From NCBI RefSeq assembly GCF_947495735.1, contig NZ_CANMAA010000005.1, positions 175,233 through 239,232 on the forward strand: a stretch of 64,000 nt of DNA, read 5' to 3'. The position numbers were made by a program, and so were the translations under genes. The stretch's first letter is position 1. Each line of letters begins with the position of its first letter. The notes under the pieces are model-generated. The model was not told the DNA's origin. It saw only the letters and a list, made by a program, of their open reading frames with translations, and made no database searches. The DNA is from an uncultured Pseudokineococcus sp. (GTDB lineage Bacteria > Actinomycetota > Actinomycetes > Actinomycetales > Quadrisphaeraceae). Of the stretch, positions 1-9,101 are shown in pieces.

Positions 1-241
1 CCTGCGCCCCCGAGGTGCCGGGCAGCGCGTCGGTGACCTCGAGCAGCTCGCGCATCTGCTCGAGGGTGAAGCCCAGGGGCTTCATCCGCCGGATCACCAT
101 GAGCCGCGCGACGTCGCCCTCGGTGTAGAGCCGGAACCCGCCCTCGCTGCGCGCCGACGGGCGCAGCAGGTCGACGTCGTCGTAGTGCCGCAGCGTGTGC
201 AGCGACAGGCCGGTGCGCTCGGCGACCTGGCCGATCTGCAT
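1..241 (-). CDS. MerR-family transcriptional regulator (partial, runs off the left edge)
   Basis: The visible 80 residues are the N-terminal winged-helix DNA-binding domain of a MerR regulator. It opens MQIGQVAERTGLSLHTLRHY, the typical HTH plus start of the linker helix, followed by DLLRPSARSEGGFRLY and the wing-like segment ending RRMKPLGFTLEQMRELL. The C-terminal effector-binding part lies outside the window, so the inducer is unknown. The ATG at 241-239 fits the family's usual N-terminus. No ATG, GTG or TTG lies in frame between it and the stop of the SulP gene 54 bases upstream on the same strand, so the two may be co-transcribed. The family call is secure; the regulated genes are not known. 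Confidence 0.85.
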   Translation of the reverse strand, partial: MQIGQVAERTGLSLHTLRHYDDVDLLRPSARSEGGFRLYTEGDVARLMVIRRMKPLGFTLEQMRELLEVTDALPGTSGAQ

Positions 242-294
242 CGGGCGCGTCCCGCCGCCGGCGCCCCCCTCGGGGGCACCGGGGCGCCCGGCGC

Positions 295-2043
295 TCAGTG
301 CCCCGCCCCGAGGTGGCCGGCGAGCTGCTCGTGCCGGCGGGCGCTGTGCTCGTCGAGCCCCGTGATCGTCACGGTCTTGCCGCGGGAGGCGTACTTGGTC
401 TCGATGGCGTCGAGCGTGGCGACGGTGGAGGCGTCCCAGACGTTGGCGCCGGACAGGTCGATGACGACGTTGCGGGGGTCGTCCACGTAGTCGAACTGGT
501 GGACCAGGTCGTTGCTGGAGGCGAAGAACAGCTGCCCGGTGACGGCGTAGACGCGGGTGTCCTCGTCGGGGGTCGAGATCTCGGTGACCTCGGTCAGGTG
601 CGCGACGCGGCGGGCGAACAGCGTCATCGCCACGAGCACCCCGACGACGACGCCGTAGGCGAGGTTGTGCGTGAGCACCGTGACGGCCACGGTCGAGAGC
701 ATCACCAGCGTCTCCGAGCGGGGCATCCGGCGCAGGGTGGCGGGTCGGACGCTGTGCCAGTCGAAGGTGCCCACGGAGACCATGACCATCACGGCCACGA
801 GGGCGGCCATCGGGATGATGCCCACGAGGTCGCCGAGGACGACGACGAGCAGGAGCAGGAAGACGCCGGCGAGGAACGTGGAGATCCGGGTGCGGGCGCC
901 GGAGGACTTCACGTTGATCATGGTCTGGCCGATCATCGCGCAGCCGCCCATGCCGCCGAAGAAGCCGGTGACGATGTTGGCCCCGCCCTGGCCCCAGGCC
1001 TCGCGGGTCTTGTTGGAGCCGGTGTCGGTGACGTCGTCGACGAGCTTGGCCGTCATCAGCGACTCGAGCAGCCCGACCACGGCGACGGCCGCGGCGTAGG
1101 GGGCGATGACCTGCAGCGTCTCCACCGAGAACGGCACGTCCGGGAGCAGCAGGGACGGCAGGTCGGAGGGCAGCTCGCCCTGGTCGCCGACGTCCGGGAC
1201 GGCCACCGAGGCCAGGACGACGAAGCCGGTCAGGGCCACGATGGCGACCAGCGGCGCCGGCACGGCGGTGGTCAGCCGCGGCAGCAGCACCATCACGGCG
1301 ATCCCGACGGCGACCATCGGGTAGACCACCCACGGCACGTCGCGCAGGTAGGGGAGCTGCGAGGAGAAGATCAGGATCGCCAGGGCGTTGACGAAGCCCA
1401 CCATCACGCTGCGCGGGATGAAGCCCATCAGCCGCGCGACGCCGGCCAGGCCCAGCACGACCTGGATGACCCCGCCGAGGACCACGGCGGCGAAGAGGTA
1501 CTGGACCCCCTGCTCGCGCACCAGCGGCGCGATGACGAGGGCCGTGGCGCCGGTGGCCGCCGAGATCATCGCCGGTCGGCCGCCGAGGAACGAGATCGTC
1601 ACGGCCATGGTGAACGAGGCGAAGAGCCCGAGCCGCGGGTCGACGCCGGCGATGATCGAGAAGGCGATGGCCTCCGGGATGAGCGCCAGGGCGACGACGA
1701 GGCCGGCGAGGACCTCGATGCGCAGGCGCCGCGGGTCCTTGAGGGCCTCCAGCACCGAGATGCCGCCGTGCGGACGGCGCGGCGCCGTCACGCGGAGGCG
1801 CTCGCCGGCCGGCGCGCCCGGCCCGCGCTCGCCGTCCGACTCCGCTGCCCGCCGCTCTCCCGCCGACGCCACCAGCCCGCGCTCGTGCGCCGACTCCGTC
1901 GGCCCGGGGGGCACCGCGCCGACGGTCGCGCCGTCGGCCGTCGTCGCCGCGGCGAAGGAGCGGGGGGCTCCGCCGTCGGGGGAGGCGCTCCCGCCGTCCG
2001 GGCCGGTGTCGCCGGGGGTGTGGTCGGGCGTGGGCGAGCTCAT
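295..2043 (-). CDS. SulP-family inorganic anion transporter with STAS domain
   Basis: Membrane anion transporter of the SulP/SLC26 family (582 aa), which moves sulfate, bicarbonate or related anions. The first 90 or so residues are low-complexity Gly/Ala/Pro/Glu-rich. The transporter core then begins around ISVLEALKDPRRLRIEVLAG and shows the SulP opening LIPEAIAFSIIAGVDPRLGL. About ten hydrophobic segments follow to residue 460 or so. The last 110 residues are a cytoplasmic STAS domain (DLSGANVWDASTVATLDAIE). The ATG at 2043 has GGAG eight bases upstream. The long unconserved leader means a downstream start cannot be excluded. A MerR regulator follows on the same strand. The substrate cannot be told from sequence; no carbonic anhydrase neighbour is visible. 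Confidence 0.9.
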   Translation of the reverse strand: MSSPTPDHTPGDTGPDGGSASPDGGAPRSFAAATTADGATVGAVPPGPTESAHERGLVASAGERRAAESDGERGPGAPAGERLRVTAPRRPHGGISVLEALKDPRRLRIEVLAGLVVALALIPEAIAFSIIAGVDPRLGLFASFTMAVTISFLGGRPAMISAATGATALVIAPLVREQGVQYLFAAVVLGGVIQVVLGLAGVARLMGFIPRSVMVGFVNALAILIFSSQLPYLRDVPWVVYPMVAVGIAVMVLLPRLTTAVPAPLVAIVALTGFVVLASVAVPDVGDQGELPSDLPSLLLPDVPFSVETLQVIAPYAAAVAVVGLLESLMTAKLVDDVTDTGSNKTREAWGQGGANIVTGFFGGMGGCAMIGQTMINVKSSGARTRISTFLAGVFLLLLVVVLGDLVGIIPMAALVAVMVMVSVGTFDWHSVRPATLRRMPRSETLVMLSTVAVTVLTHNLAYGVVVGVLVAMTLFARRVAHLTEVTEISTPDEDTRVYAVTGQLFFASSNDLVHQFDYVDDPRNVVIDLSGANVWDASTVATLDAIETKYASRGKTVTITGLDEHSARRHEQLAGHLGAGH

Positions 2044-2322
2044 GCGGATCTCCGTCCTCGGGCGCAGCGCCGCGGGCGGACGCGCCCGCTCGTCGCGGGA
2101 GGCGCGCCGTCACGCCGGTGGGTGCTGCAGGTGGAGGAGCTGGGACGGCCGCTCCGCGCGCCGGGGCGGCCGGGGTCGCGCGGACCCGTGCGGGGCGGGT
2201 CAGCACCAGGTCCGGACCCTACCGTCGCCCGAGGGTCGGGTGGCGCCGCGCCGTCGCGACCAGGCGGGTGACGGCGGCTGGGGGCGCTGCACCGGAGGCG
2301 GGTCCCGGCCGACAGAGGGGGT

Positions 2323-4683
2323 GTGGTCCTGCCAGCGGCCGCCCGCGGGCGGCGACGTCCCCGCTCCGGGCGACGCCGTGCTGCCGAGGCGGCGCTGCTC
2401 GCCGTCCTCGCGGTCGCCTCGGTCGTCGCCTCGCTGCACCGCGGGCCGGAGGCCGGCGGCGCCTGGCCCGTCGTGGCCGCCCTCGCACCGCTGGCCGCCG
2501 TCGCGGTCGTCACCCGGCGCGCCCGGGGGACGACCGACGAGGGGCCCGTGTGGCGCTGGTACGCCGCGGGCGGCGCCGTCGTGGCCGTCGCGGGCGTCGC
2601 GGACGACGTGGTGCGCGGGCTCGGCGGCACGTCACCGGTGCCGCTCGTCGACCTCGGCGGGCTCGTGGGCGCCGGCCTGCTGTACCAGGGGCTGCTGCAC
2701 TGGAACCGCTACCGCGGGCCCACCTCCGGACCCGGCGACTGGTTCAACGGCCTGAGCGCCGTCCTGTGCGTCGCCGCGCTCGGCACGCTCGCCCTCCGCT
2801 GGTCGGGCACCGAGCCGCCGGGCGACCTCCTCGCGACCCAGGTGTGGCTGCTGTCCCTGGCGGCGGCCGCGATGTTCGTGGCGACCCTGCCCACGGTGGC
2901 CTCGCTCGCCGGGCTCCTGGCCGACGTCCGCATCTGGGCGCTGACGACGGCCTCCGCCGTCGTCGTCGTGGCCGTCGCGGCGCGCCTGGTGCACCCCGGG
3001 TCGGAGGCGACGCTGACGCGCGCGGCGTGGACGGTGCTGCTGGTCGTCATCGCCCTCGCGAGCATCACCACCCTGGGCGCCTCGTCCACGCCGAGGCCGG
3101 CGACGACCCGGGCGTCCACCGGCGGCGCGCTGTTCGTCCTGCTCTTCGCGCTCTCGCTGCTGGTCGTCTCCCGGGGGCGGCTCACCGCGGAGTCGCTGCT
3201 GCCCACCGCGTACGGGGTCCTGGCCGTCCTCGGCGTCGCCGCCCGCGCCGTGCACCTGGTCAGCGACCTCAGCCAGCTCGCGGTCCGCCGCCACGAGGCC
3301 CTCACCGACGACCTCACCGGGGCCGGCAACCGCCGGGGCCTGACCCGGCGCCTGGGCGAGGCCGCGCGCCAGCGGCGCACGGGGCTGCTGCTCGTGGACC
3401 TCGACCGGTTCAAGGAGGTCAACGACCGCTACGGCCACGCGGTCGGGGACGCGCTGCTGCAGGAGGTCGCCACCCGCTTCCGCGGCGTCCTCCCGGGCGA
3501 CGCCTACCTGGCCCGCCCCGGCGGTGACGAGTTCGCCGTCGTCCTCGGCCCGCGCTCCGCCGCCTCCGCGCACGAGGTGGCTACCGCCGTGGCCCGGGCC
3601 CTCGCCCGACCCGTCATCGTCGGGGAGCGGCGCCTGCAGGTCGGCGGCAGCATCGGCGTGGCCGGCGGCAGCCGGGGAGAGGACGTGCCCGGGGAGGAGC
3701 TGCTGCGCCGGGCCGACGTCGCCATGTACACGGCGAAGGCGGCGGGCGGCGGGATCAGCCGCTACGACCCCGACCTCGACGCCGCCGCCCGCGAGAGCGC
3801 CCGCCTGCTGGAGGAGCTCCGGGCGCTGCTGTCCGAGGGGGAGGCCGCGGGCGCCGGCCGGCTCGTGGTGCACCACCAGGTGCAGCTCGACGCCGCGGGC
3901 GCCGTCGCGGGCACCGAGGCGCTCGTCCGCTGGGAGCACCCGCGCCGCGGCCTCGTGCCGCCCGACGCCTTCCTGCCCCTCGCGGAGCAGCACGGGCTCA
4001 TGACGGGCGTCACGACGCTGGTGCTGCGCCGGGCGCTCGAGGACGCCGCGCGGTGGCGCGTCCCCGGGGCGCGGCTGCGCACCTCCGTCAACCTCTCCAC
4101 CGGCTGCCTGTCCGACCCCTTCCTGCCCGACTTCGTCGACGAGGTCCTCGCGGCGACGGGCACGCCCGCGTCCTCGCTGGTGCTCGAGATCACGGAGACG
4201 ACGCTGATGGCGGACCCGGAGCTGGCGGTGGAGGCCGCGCGCCGGCTCGTCGCCCGCGGCGTGCAGGTCAGCGTCGACGACTACGGCACCGGGTACTCCT
4301 CGCTCGCCTACCTGCAGGACCTCCCGGTCGCCGAGCTCAAGCTGGACCGGGCCTTCGCCGCGCGGGTCGTCGACGACGAGCGCACCGCGGCGATCGTCGG
4401 CGGCACGGTGGACCTGGCGCACCGCCTCGGGCTGCGGGTGGTCGCCGAGGGCGTCGAGGACGAGGCCACGCTGGCGCGCCTGCGCGCGCTCGGCTGCGAC
4501 GAGACGCAGGGGTACCTCCACGGGCGGCCCGTCCCGGCCGAGGAGGTCCCGGTCGCGCTGCTGGCCGGGCGCTCCGACGGGCCGGTGACGGGGTCTGGGA
4601 CCGAGGCGTCCTCCTCGCCGCCCGCCGTGCCCGCGCAGTCCCGCGCCTCGACGTCGGAGCGCCGCGCGGCGTCCCGTCCCTGA
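2323..4683 (+). CDS. Membrane GGDEF-EAL protein (putative c-di-GMP synthase/phosphodiesterase)
   Basis: A 786-aa protein with an N-terminal membrane region of about eight hydrophobic segments (residues 20-310), then a GGDEF diguanylate cyclase domain (about 325-480) and an EAL phosphodiesterase domain (about 510-755). The GGDEF signature is intact at residues 400-404. The EAL motif (EALVRWEHP), ITETTLM, VDDYGTGYSSL and AELKLDRAF are also present, so neither half looks degenerate. No PAS or GAF sensor is visible, so sensing would be through the membrane part. The GTG at 2323 has a G-rich stretch too close to be an ideal ribosome site, so the exact start is uncertain. It lies about 700 bases upstream of, and in the same direction as, the glucan synthase operon; c-di-GMP control of that operon is only an inference. 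Confidence 0.9.
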   Translation: MVLPAAARGRRRPRSGRRRAAEAALLAVLAVASVVASLHRGPEAGGAWPVVAALAPLAAVAVVTRRARGTTDEGPVWRWYAAGGAVVAVAGVADDVVRGLGGTSPVPLVDLGGLVGAGLLYQGLLHWNRYRGPTSGPGDWFNGLSAVLCVAALGTLALRWSGTEPPGDLLATQVWLLSLAAAAMFVATLPTVASLAGLLADVRIWALTTASAVVVVAVAARLVHPGSEATLTRAAWTVLLVVIALASITTLGASSTPRPATTRASTGGALFVLLFALSLLVVSRGRLTAESLLPTAYGVLAVLGVAARAVHLVSDLSQLAVRRHEALTDDLTGAGNRRGLTRRLGEAARQRRTGLLLVDLDRFKEVNDRYGHAVGDALLQEVATRFRGVLPGDAYLARPGGDEFAVVLGPRSAASAHEVATAVARALARPVIVGERRLQVGGSIGVAGGSRGEDVPGEELLRRADVAMYTAKAAGGGISRYDPDLDAAARESARLLEELRALLSEGEAAGAGRLVVHHQVQLDAAGAVAGTEALVRWEHPRRGLVPPDAFLPLAEQHGLMTGVTTLVLRRALEDAARWRVPGARLRTSVNLSTGCLSDPFLPDFVDEVLAATGTPASSLVLEITETTLMADPELAVEAARRLVARGVQVSVDDYGTGYSSLAYLQDLPVAELKLDRAFAARVVDDERTAAIVGGTVDLAHRLGLRVVAEGVEDEATLARLRALGCDETQGYLHGRPVPAEEVPVALLAGRSDGPVTGSGTEASSSPPAVPAQSRASTSERRAASRP

Positions 4684-4741
4684 CGCGGGGGACCGCCGCG
4701 GCGCGGCCTCGTGAGTCGTCGACCACGTCGTCTCCGGGGTT

Positions 4742-4812
4742 CCCCCCGCGTCGTGTCGACGTCGTGCCGTCGAGAGGGCGCACCCCCCGCGTCGTGTCGA
4801 CGTCGTGCCGTC
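4742..4812. repeat. 30-base direct repeat, two exact copies
   Basis: Copies at 4742-4771 and 4783-4812 are identical. Each starts with six C and runs through GCGTCGTGTCGACGTCGTGC to end CCGTC; the period is 41 bases. Imperfect flanking copies of GAGTCGTCGAC occur before and after. The unit is rich in SalI-like GTCGAC palindromes. Function unknown. Confidence 0.75.
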
Positions 4813-4821
4813 TGGGGCGAG

Positions 4822-4872
4822 TCGTCGACGACGCCCTCTCCGGAGCCCGCGGCCCGCGGGCGTCGTCGACGA
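4822..4872. terminator. Hairpin downstream of the GGDEF-EAL gene (possible terminator)
   Basis: Perfect 15-base inverted repeat: TCGTCGACGACGCCC at 4822-4836 pairs with GGGCGTCGTCGACGA at 4858-4872 across a 21-base GC-rich loop that can itself fold. No U-run follows, as is common in high-GC actinobacteria. It may end transcription of the GGDEF-EAL gene or belong to the adjacent repeat. Confidence 0.4.
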
Positions 4873-5397
4873 GTGCTCGTCAGGAGACGGCGCGCACCCA
4901 GGATCGGTAGGCGGTGGGCGAGAGGCCCCCGGAGGAGCAGCTGCCGCGTCGCGACCCGGGATGGCGTAGACGACGAGGACGCCGGCGCGCCCGCCCGCCC
5001 TCGCCGCGCCGGTGCAGCGGGCGGCCTCCGCGCGGACGGAGCGCTCGTCCAGCCGGTCGCCGACCCGCAGCGACGTCGCGGGGGTCGCCGTGCGCAGCTC
5101 GAGCGCCCGCAGGGCCGGGTCGCTCCAGCGCTGGGCGTCCCGCAGCGCCCCTGCCGACCGGCGACCTGAGCACGACTTCACCGCCGCCGTGCATCACGCA
5201 GAGTGAGCGCATCTGCCGCACCGAGGCGCCGATCAGGACCAGGTGCACGGCCCTCTCGTCGACGCTGGGTGAGCTGGGCTCGCTGCTCGCGCGCAGCGCG
5301 TCCTGGCGAGGTGACGCGCAGTCGTGTTTCAGTGGGTCCTCACACGCACGCAGGGGTCAGCGCCGATCACCTCCCACCACGTCCACCGGGAGATCCG

Positions 5398-7215
5398 TTG
5401 ACCGACGCCGACGAGGCACCGCCCGGCCTGGCCGCCGGCGCGATCGACTACGAGCCGTACACCCGGCTCGCCGGCCCGCTCACGGAGCCGCCGGAGGGCG
5501 ACTACGTCGTCGAGCACGTCAACCTCATCGCGCGCGACCGGCGCCGCGTCGGCGCCTACGTGATGCTCGCCGCCGCGCTGGTGTTCGAGGTGGTCTTCCT
5601 CGTGTGGCTGCTCAACCCGAGCCACCTCCCCACGCGCACCGGGGACTGGACCTGGTACCTGTCGATGGGGCTCGTCGCGTCGATCGGCCTCATCGAGACG
5701 ATGCGGCTGGTCAACGTGGCCACGCTCGTGCGCGCCACGGTCTCGAGCGCGGACCCGGTGCCCGTGCGTCCCGAGGCCGGGCACCGCGTCGCCTTCATCA
5801 CGACCATCGTGCCGGGCAAGGAGCCCGTGGAGATGGCGGAGAAGACGCTCGCCGCGGCGCGCGACGTCCGCTACGACGGCGTCCTCGACGTCTGGCTGCT
5901 CGACGAGGGCGACGACGACGAGGTCAGGGCGATGTGCGCGCGCCTCGGCGTCCACCACTTCAGCCGCAAGGGCGTCGACGAGTGGAACCAGCCCTCGGGC
6001 CGCAACAAGCGCAAGACCAAGCACGGAAACTACAACGCCTGGCTCGACGCCCACGGCGACGACTACGACTTCTGGGTCTCGGTCGACACCGACCACGTCC
6101 CGCGGCCGGAGCTCGTCGAGCGCCTGCTCGGCTACTTCCGCGACCCCGACGTCGCCTTCGTCGTCGCCCCGCAGGTCTACGGCAACGACGACGACTTCAT
6201 CACCAGGGCCGCGGAGTCCCAGCAGTACCTGTTCCACTCGGTCCTGCAGCGCGCCGGCAACCGCTGGGGCTGCCCCATGTTCGTGGGCACCAACAACGCC
6301 GTCCGCATCTCCGCGCTGCGCGACATCGACGGGCTCGCCGACTCCATCACCGAGGACGCCGCGACGTCGCTGGTGTGGCACACGCGCGACAACCCCGCGA
6401 CGGGGCGCCGGTGGAAGTCGGTCTACACGCCCGACGTGCTGGCCGTCGGCGAGGGCCCGGCCTCCTGGTCGGACTACTTCACCCAGCAGAACCGGTGGGC
6501 CCGCGGCACCAACGAGGTGATGCTCCGCTCCTTCCACCGCTTCGCCCCGCACCTGGGCTGGGGACGTCGCCTGCACTACGCGCTGCTCATGAGCTACTAC
6601 CCCTCCGCGGCGCTCTCGTGGGTGCTCGGCTCGTTCAACGTGGCGATCTACTTGGTCACCGGCACGGGCGGCGTCGTCGTCGCGGCGAACCTGTGGCTGA
6701 TGCTCTACGTCAACGCCGCGGTCCTGCAGGTGGCCATCTACTTCTGGAACCGCCGCTACAACGTCTCGCCGCACGAGGAGGAGGGCAGCTCCGGCGCCCT
6801 CGGCATGCTCGTGTCGGTCCTGTCGGCGCCGATGTACGTCGTCGCCCTCGTCGACGCGGCCCGTGGCCGGGACGTGCCCTTCGCCGTCACCCCCAAGGGC
6901 TCGGACTCCGCGGGCGACCAGTGGGCCGTCTTCCGCAAGAACCTCACCTGGGGCGTGCTGCTGCTCGTCTGCTTCGCCGTGTCCCTGGTCCTCGGCCACG
7001 ACTCCGCGGCGATGCGCACCTGGGCGCTGCTGGCCATCACGACCAGCTTCCTGCCGGTCGTCATCTGGCAGCTCGGGCTGCTGCGGGAGCGCCTCCGGCG
7101 CCCCGACGCCGCGCCCGCCCCGATCCCCGTGCAGCGCCGCGCCGCCGCCGGCAGCAGTCCCGCCGGCAGCCGCGCCACCGCCACCGCCTCGAGCACCCTG
7201 GAGCCCACCTCGTGA
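5398..7215 (+). CDS. cslA: Processive family 2 glycosyltransferase, cellulose-synthase-like (CslA type)
   Basis: Membrane polysaccharide synthase (605 aa) that would polymerise a beta-glucan from a nucleotide sugar and extrude it through the membrane. Two N-terminal membrane segments (about 40-105) precede the cytosolic GT2 domain, which carries the full set of processive motifs: an early Asp (LLDEGDDDE), the DTDHVPRP DxD, the TEDAAT acceptor motif and QQNRWARGT (QxxRW). Four or more C-terminal membrane helices follow, and the protein ends in an Ala/Pro-rich tail. No PilZ domain for c-di-GMP is visible. The TTG at 5398 is preferred because GGGAG lies just upstream; an in-frame GTG at 5335 is possible. 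Its stop overlaps the next gene (GTGA), defining a csl-type operon. Confidence 0.9.
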   Translation: MTDADEAPPGLAAGAIDYEPYTRLAGPLTEPPEGDYVVEHVNLIARDRRRVGAYVMLAAALVFEVVFLVWLLNPSHLPTRTGDWTWYLSMGLVASIGLIETMRLVNVATLVRATVSSADPVPVRPEAGHRVAFITTIVPGKEPVEMAEKTLAAARDVRYDGVLDVWLLDEGDDDEVRAMCARLGVHHFSRKGVDEWNQPSGRNKRKTKHGNYNAWLDAHGDDYDFWVSVDTDHVPRPELVERLLGYFRDPDVAFVVAPQVYGNDDDFITRAAESQQYLFHSVLQRAGNRWGCPMFVGTNNAVRISALRDIDGLADSITEDAATSLVWHTRDNPATGRRWKSVYTPDVLAVGEGPASWSDYFTQQNRWARGTNEVMLRSFHRFAPHLGWGRRLHYALLMSYYPSAALSWVLGSFNVAIYLVTGTGGVVVAANLWLMLYVNAAVLQVAIYFWNRRYNVSPHEEEGSSGALGMLVSVLSAPMYVVALVDAARGRDVPFAVTPKGSDSAGDQWAVFRKNLTWGVLLLVCFAVSLVLGHDSAAMRTWALLAITTSFLPVVIWQLGLLRERLRRPDAAPAPIPVQRRAAAGSSPAGSRATATASSTLEPTS

Positions 7216-9101
7216 AGCGCGCCACCCTCCTGAAGACCCGCAACCGGGCGCTCGTGGTGTGCGCCGCCGGGCTGGTCGTCGCCGTCAACGCCCAGCCGGC
7301 CACCGCCGGCGCCGGCGCCCTGCGCGTCCTGTGGGTCGAGTCGCGGTCGGACTACCGCGCGGCCCACGGCGCGTGGGAGACGGTGGAGCTGCCTGCGGAC
7401 CTGCACCTCGACGTCGTCTCCGCGACGCTGCTGCCCACGGGCGAGGTCCTCATCGTCTCCGACGCGGAAGACACGGCCGGGGCGCCCACGACGGTGCTGT
7501 GGGACCCCGTCACCGAGGTCGCCGCGGAGGTCGAGACGCCCGAGGGCCTGCTCGGCGGCGGCCAGGTCCTGCTGCCGGACGGGGACCTCCTCGTCGCGGG
7601 AGGGACGGCGCACCGCGAGGTCCTGGCCGAGGACGTCGTCCGCGCCGCCGGCGTCGTGGCGCTCGTCGCCGACGCGACCGCTGCGCGGGCCACCGAGGTC
7701 GTCGAGGGCACGGTCCTCGTCGACGAGAGCACCGGGCTCGCCTACCGGACCACCGAGACCGTCACCGTGCTCCCCGCGGCGGGAGCGGCGGAGGTCGGCC
7801 CGGTGACGGACGTCTGGGTCGAGGCGGTCGAGGAGGGTCCGGACGCCGTCCTCGAGGGCGAGGTGCACCGCCTGCGCCCCGAGGGCCAGGAGGCGGCCGG
7901 CGTCTCCGGGCGGGCGGACGCCCTCACCCTCGCCAAGCAGGAGAACCGCGGGCTCGACGCCGCCCACGTGTTCGACGTCGAGGCGGAGGCCTACCGGCCC
8001 GCCGCGGACCTGACCACGGGCCGCTGGCGCCCGACGCTCGTCCCGACGGCGGGGGGCGACGTCCTCGCCGTCTCCGGGCTCGACGAGCACGGCGCCCTCC
8101 TCGACCAGGGCACGGGGACGACCGAGGTCCTCGACGTCGAGACCGGCACGTGGTCGGCGCGCCCCGACCTCGGCCGCGCCTTCCCGACCTCGCCGTCGCT
8201 GTTCACCGGCATGACCGGCGAGGTCCTCTACTCCGGCTCCAGCGCGGGCCACGGCCCCGTCGACCGGATGCGCACCCCCGGCGTCTGGGACCTGGCCGAC
8301 GACTCGTTCGAGGAGATCCCCGGTCTGCGGGACCCGGACATGACCGAGACGTCGTCCTCGGTGCTGCTGCCCCCGGCCCAGGACCAGAGGGTGCTCGTCG
8401 CCGGCGGCGGGAGCGCCGGGGACGCCGAGGGCTCCACGGACCGGATGGACGTCGTCGACTTCGCCGCCCGGACGACATCCCCCGCCCCCGACCTGCCCGC
8501 CGCCGCCCGGTACGTGTCCTCCGTCGTCCTGCCCTCGGACGAGGTGCTGCTCACCGGGGGCTCGGGCGACTACCGCGGCCGCGGCGGGAGCGACGTGCTC
8601 GCGGCGACCCTCTACGACGCCGCCACCGGGGAGACGACGGAGGCCGCCCCGCCGCGCGTCGGCCGCAACCACCGGTCGCAGGCGCTCCTGCTGCCGGACG
8701 GCCGCGTCCTGACCGTCGGCTCGTCCCCCCTGTACGGCGACCCCGAGGGGGAGTCGGCGGGCACCGCCGAGCAGCGCCTGGAGATCTACTCCCCGCCCTA
8801 CCTCTTCACCTCCGAGGAGCGCCCGGTGCTCGGCGCGGCCGCGCAGGAGCTGGAGCTGGAGCGAGGCACGACGCAGGAGGTCCCCGTCACGGGCGACGTC
8901 GCGGCGGCCCGCCTCGTGCGCCCCGCCGCCTCCGGGCAGGCCGAGCAGCGCTCGGTCGAGCTGGGCGCCGAGGTCGTCGGCGGCGGGGTGCGGCTGACCG
9001 TGCCCGCGAGCGCGGCCCTGACCCCGAGCGGCTGGTACCTGCTGTTCGTCGTCGGCGAGGACGGGACGCCGTCCGAGGGCCGCTGGGTGCGCGTGCCGTG
9101 A
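7212..9101 (+). CDS. GlxA-like galactose-oxidase-fold protein (DUF1929), copper-radical site apparently lost
   Basis: A 629-aa exported or membrane-anchored kelch-type propeller with a C-terminal DUF1929 immunoglobulin-like domain (SPPYLF near residue 530 and SGWYLLFVVGEDG near the end). A basic start and hydrophobic segment (residues 12-33) form a signal or anchor. In Streptomyces the equivalent gene, glxA, encodes a mononuclear copper radical oxidase needed with CslA for glucan deposition. Here the expected Cys sits in LLGGGQVLLPDG with no Cys. The cross-linked Tyr of the RWYP motif is Arg (RWRPT, residue 273). The Tyr-His pair before LLLPDGRV is His-Arg (GRNHRSQALLLPDG). The last His ligand is missing from a shortened LVRPAASGQAEQR loop. 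An insertion of about 115 residues lies between blades (135-250). The GTG start overlaps cslA. Confidence 0.82.
   Translation: MKRATLLKTRNRALVVCAAGLVVAVNAQPATAGAGALRVLWVESRSDYRAAHGAWETVELPADLHLDVVSATLLPTGEVLIVSDAEDTAGAPTTVLWDPVTEVAAEVETPEGLLGGGQVLLPDGDLLVAGGTAHREVLAEDVVRAAGVVALVADATAARATEVVEGTVLVDESTGLAYRTTETVTVLPAAGAAEVGPVTDVWVEAVEEGPDAVLEGEVHRLRPEGQEAAGVSGRADALTLAKQENRGLDAAHVFDVEAEAYRPAADLTTGRWRPTLVPTAGGDVLAVSGLDEHGALLDQGTGTTEVLDVETGTWSARPDLGRAFPTSPSLFTGMTGEVLYSGSSAGHGPVDRMRTPGVWDLADDSFEEIPGLRDPDMTETSSSVLLPPAQDQRVLVAGGGSAGDAEGSTDRMDVVDFAARTTSPAPDLPAAARYVSSVVLPSDEVLLTGGSGDYRGRGGSDVLAATLYDAATGETTEAAPPRVGRNHRSQALLLPDGRVLTVGSSPLYGDPEGESAGTAEQRLEIYSPPYLFTSEERPVLGAAAQELELERGTTQEVPVTGDVAAARLVRPAASGQAEQRSVELGAEVVGGGVRLTVPASAALTPSGWYLLFVVGEDGTPSEGRWVRVP

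Larger units (their letters stand above)
4684..5397. other. Intergenic region with repeats, no recognisable gene
   Basis: This 714-base gap separates the GGDEF-EAL gene from the glucan synthase operon. Its left part holds a 30-base direct repeat and a hairpin (listed separately). The right part presumably carries the promoter of the csl operon. Open frames on the minus strand exist but show no protein motif and no ribosome-binding site. A GGGAG ribosome site for the following TTG start sits at its end, about 5386-5390. Confidence 0.6.

Noticed and set aside
298..2271. Long open frames antisense to real genes (for example opposite SulP, the beta-galactosidase and the GH13 amylase)
   Set aside because: They are rich in Arg, Ala, Gly, Asp and His with no motifs, as expected for the complementary frame of very GC-rich coding DNA.
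2290..2322. GCCGACAG before the GGDEF-EAL gene as a second FliA promoter
   Set aside because: No CTCAAG-like -35 lies at the right distance, so the match to the -10 alone is likely chance.
4880..5248. Minus-strand open frame beginning MHLVLIGASVRQMRSLC, and an overlapping one in another frame
   Set aside because: The first 30 residues look protein-like but turn into Arg/Gly-rich sequence; no ribosome site and no recognisable family. At most a gene remnant.
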